This document shows, piece by piece, positions 25,772 through 34,093 of a stretch of DNA of 64,000 bases. The notes below the pieces were generated by a model. It searched no databases. It was not told the DNA's origin and saw only the letters and a list, made by a program, of their open reading frames with translations. Positions within the stretch are counted from its first letter, which is position 1; each line of letters starts with the position of its first letter. Origin of the DNA: Streptomyces cupreus (GTDB lineage Bacteria; Actinomycetota; Actinomycetes; Streptomycetales; Streptomycetaceae); assembly GCF_014257025.1 (NCBI RefSeq), contig NZ_JACMSF010000018.1, positions 80,993 to 144,992 on the forward strand. The letters are read 5' to 3'. Both the position numbers and the translations under genes were made by a program.

Positions 25772-26794
25772 TTACTTGATCTTCGTACCCGTGGAGCGCA
25801 GGTTCGCGCAGGCCTCGACGACGCGCGCGGCCATGCTCGCCTCGGCCAGCTTGCCCCAGGTGCGCGGGTCGTAGGTCTTCTTGTTGCCGACCTCGCCGTC
25901 GACCTTCAGGACGCCGTCGTAGTTCTGGAACATGTGGGCGGCGACCGGACGCGTGAAGGCGTACTGGGTGTCGGTGTCGAGGTTCATCTTCACGACGCCG
26001 TTCTCCAGCGCGGTGGCGATCTCCTCCGCGGTGGAGCCGGAGCCTCCGTGGAAGACGAAGTCGAACGGGCTCGCCTTGCCGTACTTCTCGCCGACGCCCT
26101 GCTGGAGGTCCTTCAGCAGCTCGGGACGGAGCACCACGTTGCCCGGCTTGTAGACGCCGTGGACGTTGCCGAAGGAGGCGGCCAGCAGGTAGCGGCCCTT
26201 CTCGCCCAGGCCGAGGGCCTCGGCGGTGCGCAGGGCGTCGTCGACGGTGGTGTACAGCTCGTCGTTGATCTCGTGGCTGACACCGTCCTCCTCGCCGCCG
26301 GTCGGGGTGATCTCGACCTCAAGAATGATCTTCGCGGCGGCGGCGCGGGGCAGCAGCTCCTGGGCGATGGCCAGGTTGTCGGCCAGGGTCTCGGCGGAGC
26401 CGTCCCACATGTGCGACTGGAACAGCGGGTTGCGGCCGGCCTTCACGCGCTCCTCGGAGACCGCGATCAGCGGGCGGACGTAGCCGTCCAGCTTGTCCTT
26501 CGGGCAGTGGTCGGTGTGCAGCGCGACGTTGACGTCGTACTTGGCGGCGACGATGTGCGCGAACTCGGCCAGGGCGACGGCGCCGGTGACCATGTCCTTG
26601 CTGTGCTGGCCGCCGAGGAACTCCGCACCACCGGTGGAGATCTGGACGATGCCGTCGCTCTCGGCCTCCGCGAAGCCGCGCAGCGCAGCGTGCAGGGTCT
26701 GGGAGGAGGTCACGTTGATGGCCGGGTAGGCGAACTTGCCTGCCTTCGCCCGGTCGAGCATCTCGTTGTAGACCTCGGGGGTTGCGATGGGCAT
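25772..26794 (-). CDS. fba: Class II fructose-bisphosphate aldolase
   Basis: Zinc-dependent glycolytic and gluconeogenic aldolase joining dihydroxyacetone phosphate with glyceraldehyde 3-phosphate. 340 aa, the long class IIA form. Zinc and catalytic residues are visible in ALHTDHCPKDKLDG, EVEITPTGGEEDG, NVHGVYKPG and the phosphate-binding FHGGSGST. The last motif, NLDTDTQYAFTRP, is typical. A strong terminator follows. The 139-nt upstream spacer should hold its promoter. Confidence 0.98.
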   Translation of the reverse strand: MPIATPEVYNEMLDRAKAGKFAYPAINVTSSQTLHAALRGFAEAESDGIVQISTGGAEFLGGQHSKDMVTGAVALAEFAHIVAAKYDVNVALHTDHCPKDKLDGYVRPLIAVSEERVKAGRNPLFQSHMWDGSAETLADNLAIAQELLPRAAAAKIILEVEITPTGGEEDGVSHEINDELYTTVDDALRTAEALGLGEKGRYLLAASFGNVHGVYKPGNVVLRPELLKDLQQGVGEKYGKASPFDFVFHGGSGSTAEEIATALENGVVKMNLDTDTQYAFTRPVAAHMFQNYDGVLKVDGEVGNKKTYDPRTWGKLAEASMAARVVEACANLRSTGTKIK

Positions 26795-26933
26795 CTGTCC
26801 GCTCCTTGTGATGTGCGGGTTGCGTTCTGCGTACTTACGGCCCTGACCTAGACCTGGGGAGGCGACTTCATCGTCGTCGGGCCCATCTTTCCAGACGAAC
26901 CGGGATGCTCCGAGAGCTGTCTCAGGCCGGACC

Positions 26934-27482
26934 TCAGTCCAGTCCGAGCTCGTCCTTGGCGTACGCGTAGCGGTACGGCACGCCCGCGCCCTCTTCGATC
27001 TTCTCGGCGGCCCCGGTCGCCCGGTCGACGATCGTCGCGACGGCCACGACCTCGGCGCCGGCCTCGCGCACGGCCTCCACGGCGGCCAGCGGGGAGCCGC
27101 CGGTGGTGGAGGTGTCCTCGACGACGAGCACGCGGCGGCCGGCGATGTCCGGGCCCTCGACCCGGCGCTGGAGCCCGTGCGCCTTGGCGGCCTTGCGGAC
27201 GACGAAGGCGTCCAGCCTCCGGCCCCGGGCCGCGGCCGCGTGCAGCATCGCCGCGGCGACCGGGTCGGCGCCCATGGTGAGGCCGCCGACCGCGTCGAAG
27301 TCCAGGTCGGCGGTGAGGTCGAGGAGCACCTGGCCGACCAGGGGGGCGGCCTCTCCGTCGAGGGTGATGCGGCGCAGGTCGACGTAGTAGTCGGCCTCCA
27401 GACCCGAGGAGAGGGTCACCTTGCCGTGCACCACGGCCTTGTCCTTGATCTGCTGCAGCAGCTCGCCGCGTACGTCCGTCAT
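26934..27482 (-). CDS. pyrE: Orotate phosphoribosyltransferase
   Basis: Pyrimidine synthesis: orotate + PRPP gives OMP + PPi. 182 aa. The N-terminal ALSSGLEADYYVDLRR-like region (residues about 21-37) carries the flexible Tyr/Asp substrate loop. The PRPP-binding motif VLVVEDTSTTGGSP is intact at about 116-129. The catalytic loop Lys residues lie in VVRKAAKAHGLQRR. Translation is probably linked to the epimerase gene, whose stop is 10 nt upstream of this start. Confidence 0.97.
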   Translation of the reverse strand: MTDVRGELLQQIKDKAVVHGKVTLSSGLEADYYVDLRRITLDGEAAPLVGQVLLDLTADLDFDAVGGLTMGADPVAAAMLHAAAARGRRLDAFVVRKAAKAHGLQRRVEGPDIAGRRVLVVEDTSTTGGSPLAAVEAVREAGAEVVAVATIVDRATGAAEKIEEGAGVPYRYAYAKDELGLD

Positions 27483-27492
27483 GCCGAACAGC

Positions 27493-28281
27493 TTAGAGGC
27501 GGGTCCAGCTCCAGGTGGTCGTGGCCTCCAGCGGCTCCAGCGGGGTGACCAGGCGGGGGAGCGTGTTCAGGCCGTTCGGCGGGCCGGTCTGCGGCTCCAC
27601 GCACACGGCGGCCTCCTGCTCGTCGTAGACGACGACCCACTCCTCGGGGCTGGTGACCTTCAGGACGAGCTGCCCGGGCCAGGTGAGGGTGACGTCCACG
27701 CCGTCGGTCATGCCGAAGCAGTCGTCCCAGGGGCCCGGCTCGGGGTCGACGCGGTTGCCGGTGGGCAGATGGTCGGGGCCGCGCTCCTCCTGCCAGGTGG
27801 GGGTGAAGTCGAGCGTCACGTCCTCGCCGCCGAGGGTGCGGTTGAACCACGGGTGCCAGCCGATCTGGGCCGGGAAGGAGTCCGCGTACGTCTCCACCGA
27901 CATCGTGAGCGTCAGCGAGCTCTCGGTGAGGCCGACGACCTGGGTGACGCGTCCGGTGTGCGGCCAGGGGTCGACGAGGTCGTACGTGATCACCGCCTCG
28001 TCCGCGGTGGTGCGGGCGGTGCGCCAGGCGCCGTCCCTCGCAGTGCCGTGGATGGCGTGGGGTGGGGAGTTCAGGGGCATCTGGACGACGGTGGCGCCGT
28101 CTCTGAAGCGGCCGTCCCTGATGCGGCCGCACCACGGGACCATCGGGAAGCAGCCGAAGCGGTCGCCCTGGCGGAGGAGTTCGGTTCCGCCGACGCGGAG
28201 TCCTCCGATACGGCCGCCGTTGCCCGGTTGTACGGTCACCTCCGCGTCGCCCGCGGTCAGCGTGATGTCTTCGTTACTCAC
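27493..28281 (-). CDS. Aldose 1-epimerase family protein
   Basis: 262-aa galactose-mutarotase-fold protein. The family core is visible as GNGGRIGGLRVGGTELL, PMVPWCGRIRDGRF, HAIHGTARDG (catalytic His in the IHG motif), IGWHPWFNR (second His) and a late acidic residue in VCVEPQTGPPNGLN. It may interconvert hexose anomers or act on a sugar phosphate. Upstream of pyrE by 10 nt and probably in one operon with it. Substrate unassigned. Confidence 0.9.
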   Translation of the reverse strand: MSNEDITLTAGDAEVTVQPGNGGRIGGLRVGGTELLRQGDRFGCFPMVPWCGRIRDGRFRDGATVVQMPLNSPPHAIHGTARDGAWRTARTTADEAVITYDLVDPWPHTGRVTQVVGLTESSLTLTMSVETYADSFPAQIGWHPWFNRTLGGEDVTLDFTPTWQEERGPDHLPTGNRVDPEPGPWDDCFGMTDGVDVTLTWPGQLVLKVTSPEEWVVVYDEQEAAVCVEPQTGPPNGLNTLPRLVTPLEPLEATTTWSWTRL

Positions 28282-28330
28282 GGGACGACCCTACTGGGGT
28301 GATCAAGAGGGCCTCCGCCTCACCGCTGTC

Positions 28331-29122
28331 CTATCGGCGTCTTCTGAGGACTCGGCTCACGACGATCGCGGAGGCTACGGCGAGAGCGGCCGCCGGGGCT
28401 GCCCAGCGGAGGGTGGAGGCGGGTTGGTTGGGCTGGGGGGCTGGGACGGGGGAGTAGCGGCCGCGGGGTGGGGCGTGGTCGACCTCTTCGGCGCTGCGGC
28501 CGATCATGGTGCGGCGCGCATGGGCGGCTTCGGGGGGCGCCCCGGCTTCGCCTTCGGCGGACTGGTTCCCACCCGCACTGTCCGTGCGGCTTTCGTCTTC
28601 GGGTGCGGGTGGCCCCTGTGGGGCTTCCTCGACGTCGGCGCCCGCGGGCTCCGGCGCCTCCGTCTCCTCCGGCTCAGGAAGCGTCGGCCCCGGCTCCGCC
28701 TCCATCGCCCCCAGGTTCTCCGCGAAACGGTTCAGCAGCCTTGTGACCGCCGATTGCACCTGTTCCGGCGGGAGTTGGGTGATGCGGCCGTCCGCCTTTG
28801 CCCTGGCCTCGAAGGTCAGGGTCGAGCCGTCTTCCGAATCGGTCACCCGGAGCCTCAGGGACAGTTGCACCGAGCCCGTGCCCCTCGCCTCGGCCGCCTC
28901 GCCCTCCACCTCGTACGAGCCGTCCTCGCTCGGTGTGACGGCCAGGGCGCCCCGGTACGTGATCGTGTGACCGCCCACCCGTACCCTCAGGCGGCCGCTC
29001 ACCGGCGTATCCGCACCCGCGTCCTGCTGGAGCCCGGGAAGCGCCCGGGCGATCCGCGCGGGATCGGACAGCGCCTCCCTCAACCGAGCCGCGGCCACCG
29101 GAACGAACACCTCAAGCTCCAT
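28331..29122 (-). CDS. SRPBCC (CoxG-like) family protein with C-terminal anchor
   Basis: 263 aa. Residues 1-145 fit the SRPBCC/CoxG hydrophobic-pocket fold: MELEVFVPVAAARLREAL, then ALPGLQQD and LSLRLRVTDSEDGSTLTFEARAKADGRI, then VQSAVTRLLNRFAENL. A long acidic Pro/Glu/Ala linker follows (about 150-225). A single membrane span, AAPAAALAVASAIVVSRVL, with a basic RRRR end tethers it with the domain inside the cytoplasm. The ATG is chosen because the extra 12 codons lack a ribosome site. The ligand is unknown; CoxG proteins recruit CO dehydrogenase, but no such genes are here. Confidence 0.82.
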   Translation of the reverse strand: MELEVFVPVAAARLREALSDPARIARALPGLQQDAGADTPVSGRLRVRVGGHTITYRGALAVTPSEDGSYEVEGEAAEARGTGSVQLSLRLRVTDSEDGSTLTFEARAKADGRITQLPPEQVQSAVTRLLNRFAENLGAMEAEPGPTLPEPEETEAPEPAGADVEEAPQGPPAPEDESRTDSAGGNQSAEGEAGAPPEAAHARRTMIGRSAEEVDHAPPRGRYSPVPAPQPNQPASTLRWAAPAAALAVASAIVVSRVLRRRR

Positions 29123-29173
29123 GTCAGCGGAGCCTACCCAGGACGACCGCCGCCGCACCCCCCATCGGCGTAA

Positions 29174-30811
29174 TCAGTACCGCGGATGCACCAGCGTCGA
29201 CGCCGCCAACCCCCGTACCCGCAATTCCTCCGCCGCTCTCGCGTCCTCCCGCAGCCGCCCCTCCGTCAGCGTCCGCAGGCGCGGGCCCCCCGGGGACAGG
29301 CCCAGGGAGGGGCCGCTGCCGCGGGTCGCCAGGATGAAGCCCCAGTCGTCCGGCGCGTCCGTCCGGCCGGACGAGCGGTCCGGGCCCGCCGCGAAGCCGG
29401 GATCCCTCCCCACCACGGAGTAGGGCGCCGTCCACAGGCCCGCCGCCCGCAGCGTCGACTCGACCGTCCAGAAGACGCGGGAGCGGGACGCCACCGGGCC
29501 CGCATGCACCACCAGGCGCCCGTCGTCGGTCAGCATGCGCCGGGCCAGGCCGTAGCACTCCTGCGAGTACAGCTTCGTGCTCGCCGTGATGCCCGGGTCC
29601 GGGAGGTCGGAGACGACGACGTCGTAGCGGGCCGTGGGTGTACGGCGCAGGTGGCGGAAGGCGTCCGCCGTGGTGACATGGACGCGCGGATCGTCGTACA
29701 CCTGGCCGTTGAGGCCGGCGAGTGCCGGGTCCTCGCGGGCCAGGCGGACCACCTCCGCGTCCAGTTCCACGATGTCCACCCGCCGCACCCCCGGGTGCCG
29801 CAGCACCTCCCGCGCCGCCAGCCCGTCGCCGCCGCCCAGGATCAGCACCCGCTCGTGCGGGCCGTTCATCGCCGGGTGGACCAGCGCCTCGTGGTAGCGG
29901 TGTTCGTCGCGGCCGCTGACGCGGAGCCGGCCGTCGAGGTAGAGGTCGACCGGGTGGCCGTCGGTGCCTCCGGTGAGGACGACCTCCTGGACGTCGGTCT
30001 GGAGCGCCACGCGTACGTCTGCGCCGTACACCGCGTGCCGGGCGGCCCGTTCGAAGTCGTCGACGTGGGCGGCGGCCGCGGCGAGGATGCCGAGGACCGT
30101 GAGGTTGGCGGCGAGCAGCAGCAGCCGGGCGCGCCGGGTCAGGTCGCGGCGGAACAGTCCGAGGACGAGGACGCCGCCGGCCAGCGCGTTGACCGCGCCG
30201 GTGATCAGCGCGCCGGTCAACTGGCCGAGCAGCGGCAGGAGAAGGAAGGGGAAGGCGAGGCCGCCGACGAGCGCGCCGACGTAGTCCGCGGCGAACAGGT
30301 CGGCCACCGCGCCGCCCGCGTCCTGACGCCGGATGCGCTGGATCAGCTCCATCAGCAGCGGGACTTCGGCGCCGATCAGCAGGCCGATGGCGAGGGAGAA
30401 GGTGACCAGCAGCACCCGGGGCCCCTGTGCCCAGAGTCCGCCCCAGTCGCCGGTCCAGGCGAACACGCCGTACAGAGCGAGCGCGCTGCAGCCGCCGACG
30501 AGGGCGAGGACCGTCTCGATCGCGCCGAAGCCGGCGGCGGCGTGCCAGCGCAGGCGTTTGGCGACGAGCGAGCCGAGGCCCATCGCGAAGACCATGACGG
30601 ACAGCACGACGGAGGCCTGGGTGACCGAGTCGCCGATCAAGTAGGAGGCGAGGGCCACCAGTTCGAGTTCGTACACGAGTCCGCAGGCGGCGCAGACGAA
30701 GACGCCCGCGAGGACCAGAAAGCGTCCTGTCCCCGGCCGGACGGGCAGCCGCGCCGGGCCGCCCCAGGTTGCCGGGGGGCCTGGCGGGGCGGGCGCGTGC
30801 GGTTCGATCAC
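29174..30811 (-). CDS. Membrane-anchored polyamine aminopropyltransferase (spermidine synthase-like)
   Basis: 545-aa fusion. About seven membrane spans occupy residues 30-250. The C-terminal domain has the aminopropyltransferase fold: DRYHEALVHP-like entry HRYHEALVHPAM, the SAM-type loop VLILGGGDGLAAREVL, acidic DIVELDAEVV, DDPRVHVTTADAF and SDLPDPGITAS with the catalytic Asp region. YSQECY follows. Decarboxylated SAM and putrescine are the usual substrates, but membrane-fused members may modify other amines. Neighbours are an SRPBCC protein and a DUF2617 gene, a combination kept in streptomycetes. Confidence 0.9.
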   Translation of the reverse strand: MIEPHAPAPPGPPATWGGPARLPVRPGTGRFLVLAGVFVCAACGLVYELELVALASYLIGDSVTQASVVLSVMVFAMGLGSLVAKRLRWHAAAGFGAIETVLALVGGCSALALYGVFAWTGDWGGLWAQGPRVLLVTFSLAIGLLIGAEVPLLMELIQRIRRQDAGGAVADLFAADYVGALVGGLAFPFLLLPLLGQLTGALITGAVNALAGGVLVLGLFRRDLTRRARLLLLAANLTVLGILAAAAAHVDDFERAARHAVYGADVRVALQTDVQEVVLTGGTDGHPVDLYLDGRLRVSGRDEHRYHEALVHPAMNGPHERVLILGGGDGLAAREVLRHPGVRRVDIVELDAEVVRLAREDPALAGLNGQVYDDPRVHVTTADAFRHLRRTPTARYDVVVSDLPDPGITASTKLYSQECYGLARRMLTDDGRLVVHAGPVASRSRVFWTVESTLRAAGLWTAPYSVVGRDPGFAAGPDRSSGRTDAPDDWGFILATRGSGPSLGLSPGGPRLRTLTEGRLREDARAAEELRVRGLAASTLVHPRY

Positions 30812-30873
30812 GCTGCGACGTTACGTCACGCGCCCAACACGCCTCGTCACCCACACGTGTGGAACTGGCGCCC

Positions 30874-31410
30874 TCAAATACCCGACGGGCTCAGGGCGCT
30901 CGCCGGAACCCGGACGCCGACCCGGGTCCGGGTCGCCACCAACTGGCCGTCCTGCGGGTAGGCGTGCCAGGTCCGCCAGTGCATCTGCCCCTCGTGGCTG
31001 TGCACCAGCAGTGCGGTGAAGGCGTGCGGGCTGCCGGGGAAGACGCCGACCAGTCCGTTGGGGCGTTCGGCGACCAGCGCCAGCAACTCCTGTGCGCGGG
31101 CCGCGAACTGACCCGGCGCCAGGACCTCGACGCGGGCGGCGAATTCGTACTCCCAGTCGCCGACCCGTTTGGCGACGCCCAGCGGGAGTGGGGTGCTGCT
31201 GCCCGGGATGCATGCCACCGTCTCCGAGCAAGTGCCCCGCTCCTCCTCCAGGAGCACCTGGTGGGACGCGCCGAGCAGTCTCAACTGCAGCTTCGCCCCG
31301 GACAGTTCGAGGTCGAGTGTGGCCAGTGCGGGGAGCGGCTCACGCCCCAGGGCCCAGGCGAGGTCGGCCGCGCTCGTGTCGGTGTAGGAGGTGTTCAGGG
31401 TCGTGAGCAT
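30874..31410 (-). CDS. DUF2617 family protein
   Basis: 178-aa cytosolic protein of the DUF2617 family, function unknown. Typical stretches are LNTSYTDTSAADLAWALGR, SHQVLLEEERGTCSETVAC and HAFTALLVHSHEGQMHWRTWHAYPQ, with clustered His that could bind a metal. It lies 62 nt upstream of the spermidine-synthase-like gene on the same strand and is likely co-transcribed. The link of DUF2617 with aminopropyltransferase-like genes is recalled from comparative genomics; the mechanism is not known. Confidence 0.85.
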   Translation of the reverse strand: MLTTLNTSYTDTSAADLAWALGREPLPALATLDLELSGAKLQLRLLGASHQVLLEEERGTCSETVACIPGSSTPLPLGVAKRVGDWEYEFAARVEVLAPGQFAARAQELLALVAERPNGLVGVFPGSPHAFTALLVHSHEGQMHWRTWHAYPQDGQLVATRTRVGVRVPASALSPSGI

Positions 31411-31784
31411 GGATCGGCTCCGCTAGCACGCAAAGAAAAGGGAGATGTGGTCCGGCGCAACCCGGTCGGCACCGGAAGATCGGCCCGGTTCGGCCCGGTC
31501 GGCGAGTCAGGGGGGTGGCCGCGGGGCGTCCGAGGGGCTGCGTTGGCGATTTAGAGGGAATCATGAACGGTGGCGCCACCACAGCGCTTTTACCCAACTT
31601 CGTGGGGTTTCCATCCCTCAGGGGGCTCCCCAGCGCAACTGTTCAACCTCAGCGTGCGCCGTGTCGGCTGGGTCGCACGCCGAGGCGAACGACCGTGCCG
31701 TGGACACTGAAGCGGGGCCCGCCCCCGTGGGCGGGCCCCGCTGTCCGGATGCGGTTCCCCCTGCCGGAGCTCAGCTGCCCCGTG
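31411..31784. other. 374-nt intergenic region
   Basis: Holds the promoter region of the DUF2617 gene and the terminator of the Cys-rich mini-gene (separate entry). A small ctcagggggctccccag palindrome lies at about 31618-31634. Short frames on both strands have no ribosome site and no protein-like composition. No gene is supported here. Confidence 0.6.
31711..31742. terminator. Strong GC hairpin terminator
   Basis: Perfect 14-bp stem agcggggcccgccc / gggcgggccccgct with loop ccgt, 42 nt past the stop of the minus-strand Cys-rich mini-gene. No T tract, as is usual for streptomycete terminators. Confidence 0.85.
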
Positions 31785-32042
31785 TCAGCTGCCTCCCCCG
31801 CATCCGCCACCGCCGCCGCAGGACGACGACGATCCGCCTCCGCAGGAGTGTCCCGAGGAGCCGCACGACGAGCCGCCGCTGTCTCCTCCGCCGGCCCACC
31901 AGCTGCTGCTGTCGTTGCTGTCGCGGCGGCCGTACGAGCGCCGGTTCCGCTGCGTCTCCTGCCGGCGGCCGGCCCCCACGAGCGCCAGCGTGACCAGACC
32001 CGCGAACAGAACCACCAGGATGATGCCGAGAGCCATGGGCAT
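31785..32042 (-). CDS. Small membrane protein with Cys/Gly/Ser-rich tail
   Basis: 85 aa. One membrane span at residues 4-24 (ALGIILVVLFAGLVTLALVG), then a basic stretch RRQETQRNRRSYGRR. The tail of about 45 residues is almost wholly Ser, Gly and Cys (SCGSSGHSCGGG, SSCGGGGGCGGGS), with five Cys and two Trp. AGGAGG precedes the ATG by 8 nt, so it is clearly translated. Such tails can hold metal, be crosslinked, or be modified; I know no function. Diverges from the aminotransferase gene. Confidence 0.8.
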   Translation of the reverse strand: MPMALGIILVVLFAGLVTLALVGAGRRQETQRNRRSYGRRDSNDSSSWWAGGGDSGGSSCGSSGHSCGGGSSSSCGGGGGCGGGS

Positions 32043-32190
32043 GACGTCACCCTCCTTCCGTTTCTCCGCAGCTCCCCCGAAGCGGCCCCCCGTGGGCGCC
32101 TCGCTCGCTGCGTGACCGGGAAATGCCCTCCCCGCTCACACCCGAAAGCAGAGTTGAGGAACTCCAGAGCTTCGGCGCAGGATGGCCGGC

Positions 32191-33372
32191 ATGACCTCAA
32201 GCGCGCGTCCCCTTCTCAATCGCAGCCTCGCCGAGTTCGGAACGACGATCTTCGCCGAGATGTCGGCGCTGGCCCTGCGGACCGGATCCATCAATCTGGG
32301 CCAGGGTTTCCCCGACACGGACGGCCCCGAGGAGGTCCGGGAGGCGGCGGTGCGCGCGCTGCGCGACGGACGCGGCAACCAGTACCCGCCGGGCCCGGGC
32401 GTGCCCGAGCTGCGCACCGCGGTGGCCGCGCACCAGCAGCGGCTCTACGGGCTGACCTACGATCCGGACACCGAGGTTCTGGTGACCGCGGGCGCGACGG
32501 AGGCCATCGCCGCCTCGCTGCTGGCACTGCTGGAGCCGGGCGACGAGGTGGTGGCGCTGGAGCCGTACTACGACTCCTACGCGGCCTGTATCGCGATGGC
32601 CGGCGCCCGCCGGGTCCCCGTCACCCTGCGCCCGGCAGAGGGGCGCTTCCGGCTGGACCTGGACGAGCTGCGCGCCGCGGTCACCGACCGCACCCGGCTG
32701 CTGCTGATCAACACCCCGCACAACCCGACCGGCACCGTCCTCACCCGCGAGGAGCTGGCCGCGGTGGCGGAGCTCGCCGTGGAGCGGGATCTGCTGGTCG
32801 TCACGGACGAGGTGTACGAGCATCTGGTCTTCGACGGCGCCGAGCATCTGCCGCTGGCGACCTTCCCCGGGATGCGGGAGCGGACGGTCACGATCGGCTC
32901 CGCGGGCAAGACGTACTCGTTCACCGGCTGGAAGGTCGGCTGGGTGACCGCCGCGCCCGGCCTGGTGACGGCCGTACGCTCGGCGAAGCAGTTCCTGACG
33001 TACGTCGCCTCCGGGCCGTTCCAGTACGCCGTCGCCGAGGCGCTCGCGCTGCCCGGCTCCTACTTCGCCGACTTCCGCGCGGACATGCAGGCCAAGCGGG
33101 ATCTGCTGGCGTCGGGCCTGAGGGACGCGGGCTTCGAGGTGTTCACCTCGGCGGGCACCTACTTCATCACCACCGACATCCGCCCCCTCGGCGAGTCGGA
33201 CGGCTTCGCCTTCTGCCGTGCCCTGCCCGAGCGCGCCGGGGTCGTCGCCATCCCCAACGCCGTGTTCTACGACCACCGGGACGCGGGCGCGCCCTTCGTC
33301 CGGTTCGCGTTCTGCAAGCGGACCGAGGTGCTGGAGGAGGCCGTACAGCGCCTGAAGACCCTCGCGGGCTGA
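32191..33372 (+). CDS. PLP-dependent aminotransferase (class I/II)
   Basis: 393-aa fold-type I aminotransferase. Visible are NLGQGFPDTDGP at the start, VTAGATEAIAASLLALLEPGDEV, EPYYDSY, NTPHNPTGTVL, VTDEVYEHLVFDG with the Asp/Tyr that hold PLP, and SAGKTYSFTGWKVGW with the Schiff-base Lys. The sequence style matches kynurenine or glutamine transaminase-like and methionine aminotransferases (YbdL class), giving amino acid plus 2-oxoacid exchange. The ATG at this position has AGGA 8 nt before it; the frame's earlier ATG is too close to that site. Confidence 0.92.
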   Translation: MTSSARPLLNRSLAEFGTTIFAEMSALALRTGSINLGQGFPDTDGPEEVREAAVRALRDGRGNQYPPGPGVPELRTAVAAHQQRLYGLTYDPDTEVLVTAGATEAIAASLLALLEPGDEVVALEPYYDSYAACIAMAGARRVPVTLRPAEGRFRLDLDELRAAVTDRTRLLLINTPHNPTGTVLTREELAAVAELAVERDLLVVTDEVYEHLVFDGAEHLPLATFPGMRERTVTIGSAGKTYSFTGWKVGWVTAAPGLVTAVRSAKQFLTYVASGPFQYAVAEALALPGSYFADFRADMQAKRDLLASGLRDAGFEVFTSAGTYFITTDIRPLGESDGFAFCRALPERAGVVAIPNAVFYDHRDAGAPFVRFAFCKRTEVLEEAVQRLKTLAG

Positions 33373-33392
33373 TCCACCCGGCCCATCCGGCA

Positions 33393-33444
33393 AGAGCCCG
33401 CCCCTGGCACGCGACCGTGGTGGTCGGTGCCCTGGCCGGGCTCT
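33393..33444. terminator. Bidirectional terminator between aminotransferase and YbjN genes
   Basis: Long stem with arms agagcccg...ggcac and gtgcc...cgggctct, some internal mismatches and an inner cgacc - gtggt - ggtcg hairpin. It lies between two convergent stop codons. Confidence 0.75.
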
Positions 33445-33460
33445 CGTGGGTAAGACCTGA

Positions 33461-33991
33461 TTACTCCTCGTCGCCCTCGGGCTTCTCGGCGTCGTTGATC
33501 TCCTGTTCCAGGCCGAGCTGCTCCACGAGCCACTTGTCGAACTCGATGGCGGCCCGCACCCAGCTGACCGTGGAGGAGACGAAGTGCTCCAGGCTGACTC
33601 CGGTGCCGATCAGCATCTGCGCCTCACCGATCAGGCGGACGGTGCCGTCGTCGTGGGTGTGGGTGTAGAGCTTGGGCCACAGGGTCCGCCGGTTCCAGTC
33701 GTCGATGGACTCCAGCAGCTGGGGCTTCTCGTCGATCTTGTGGGGCCGGTCGTAGAACGTCCGCACCGAGAAGACCTGCTGGTCACCCTCACCACGGAAC
33801 ATGAAGTACGTACGGAACTGCTCCCACGGCGCCGCGAGGTCACCCTCGTCGTCGACGACGTACTTGAGCTCCATCTGGTCGAGGAGCTGCTTCACGAGGT
33901 CCTGATCCGGGACGACGGGGCCCGCCGGTCCTTGGGGCTGCGGCTCGGGCTGGCCCCCGAAGTTCGGAATCGAGGACGGGTCGATGCTCAC
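33461..33991 (-). CDS. YbjN domain-containing protein
   Basis: 176 aa from the GTG used here, chosen because GAAGGG lies 9 nt before it. A Pro-rich N-terminus precedes a YbjN domain (about 30-165): LLDQMELKYVVDDEGDLA, then TYFMFRGEGDQQVFSVRTFY, IDDWNRRTLWPKLYTHT and SLEHFVSSTVSWVRAAIEF. This tetratricopeptide-free YbjN fold resembles type III secretion chaperones and is common in actinomycetes beside clpB. Function unknown. Ends in an acidic tail. Confidence 0.88.
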   Translation of the reverse strand: MSIDPSSIPNFGGQPEPQPQGPAGPVVPDQDLVKQLLDQMELKYVVDDEGDLAAPWEQFRTYFMFRGEGDQQVFSVRTFYDRPHKIDEKPQLLESIDDWNRRTLWPKLYTHTHDDGTVRLIGEAQMLIGTGVSLEHFVSSTVSWVRAAIEFDKWLVEQLGLEQEINDAEKPEGDEE

Positions 33992-34030
33992 CGTGAATTT
34001 CCCTTCGTACGGATCCCGCCATCCTCCCCC

Positions 34031-34065
34031 ATGCGGGGAGGGGGGTGGCAAGCCCCGCCCCGCAT
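34031..34065. terminator. Hairpin after clpB
   Basis: Stem atgcggggagggg / ccccgccccgcat (13 bp, one mismatch) with a 9-nt loop, about 30 nt past the clpB stop on the minus strand and upstream of the YbjN gene. Confidence 0.8.
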
Positions 34066-34093
34066 GGTTCACCTGCGGTTGGCGGATTTCCGC

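Noticed and set aside
26795..26933. A riboswitch upstream of fba
   Set aside because: No conserved stem pattern is visible in the 139-nt spacer; an ordinary promoter region is sufficient.
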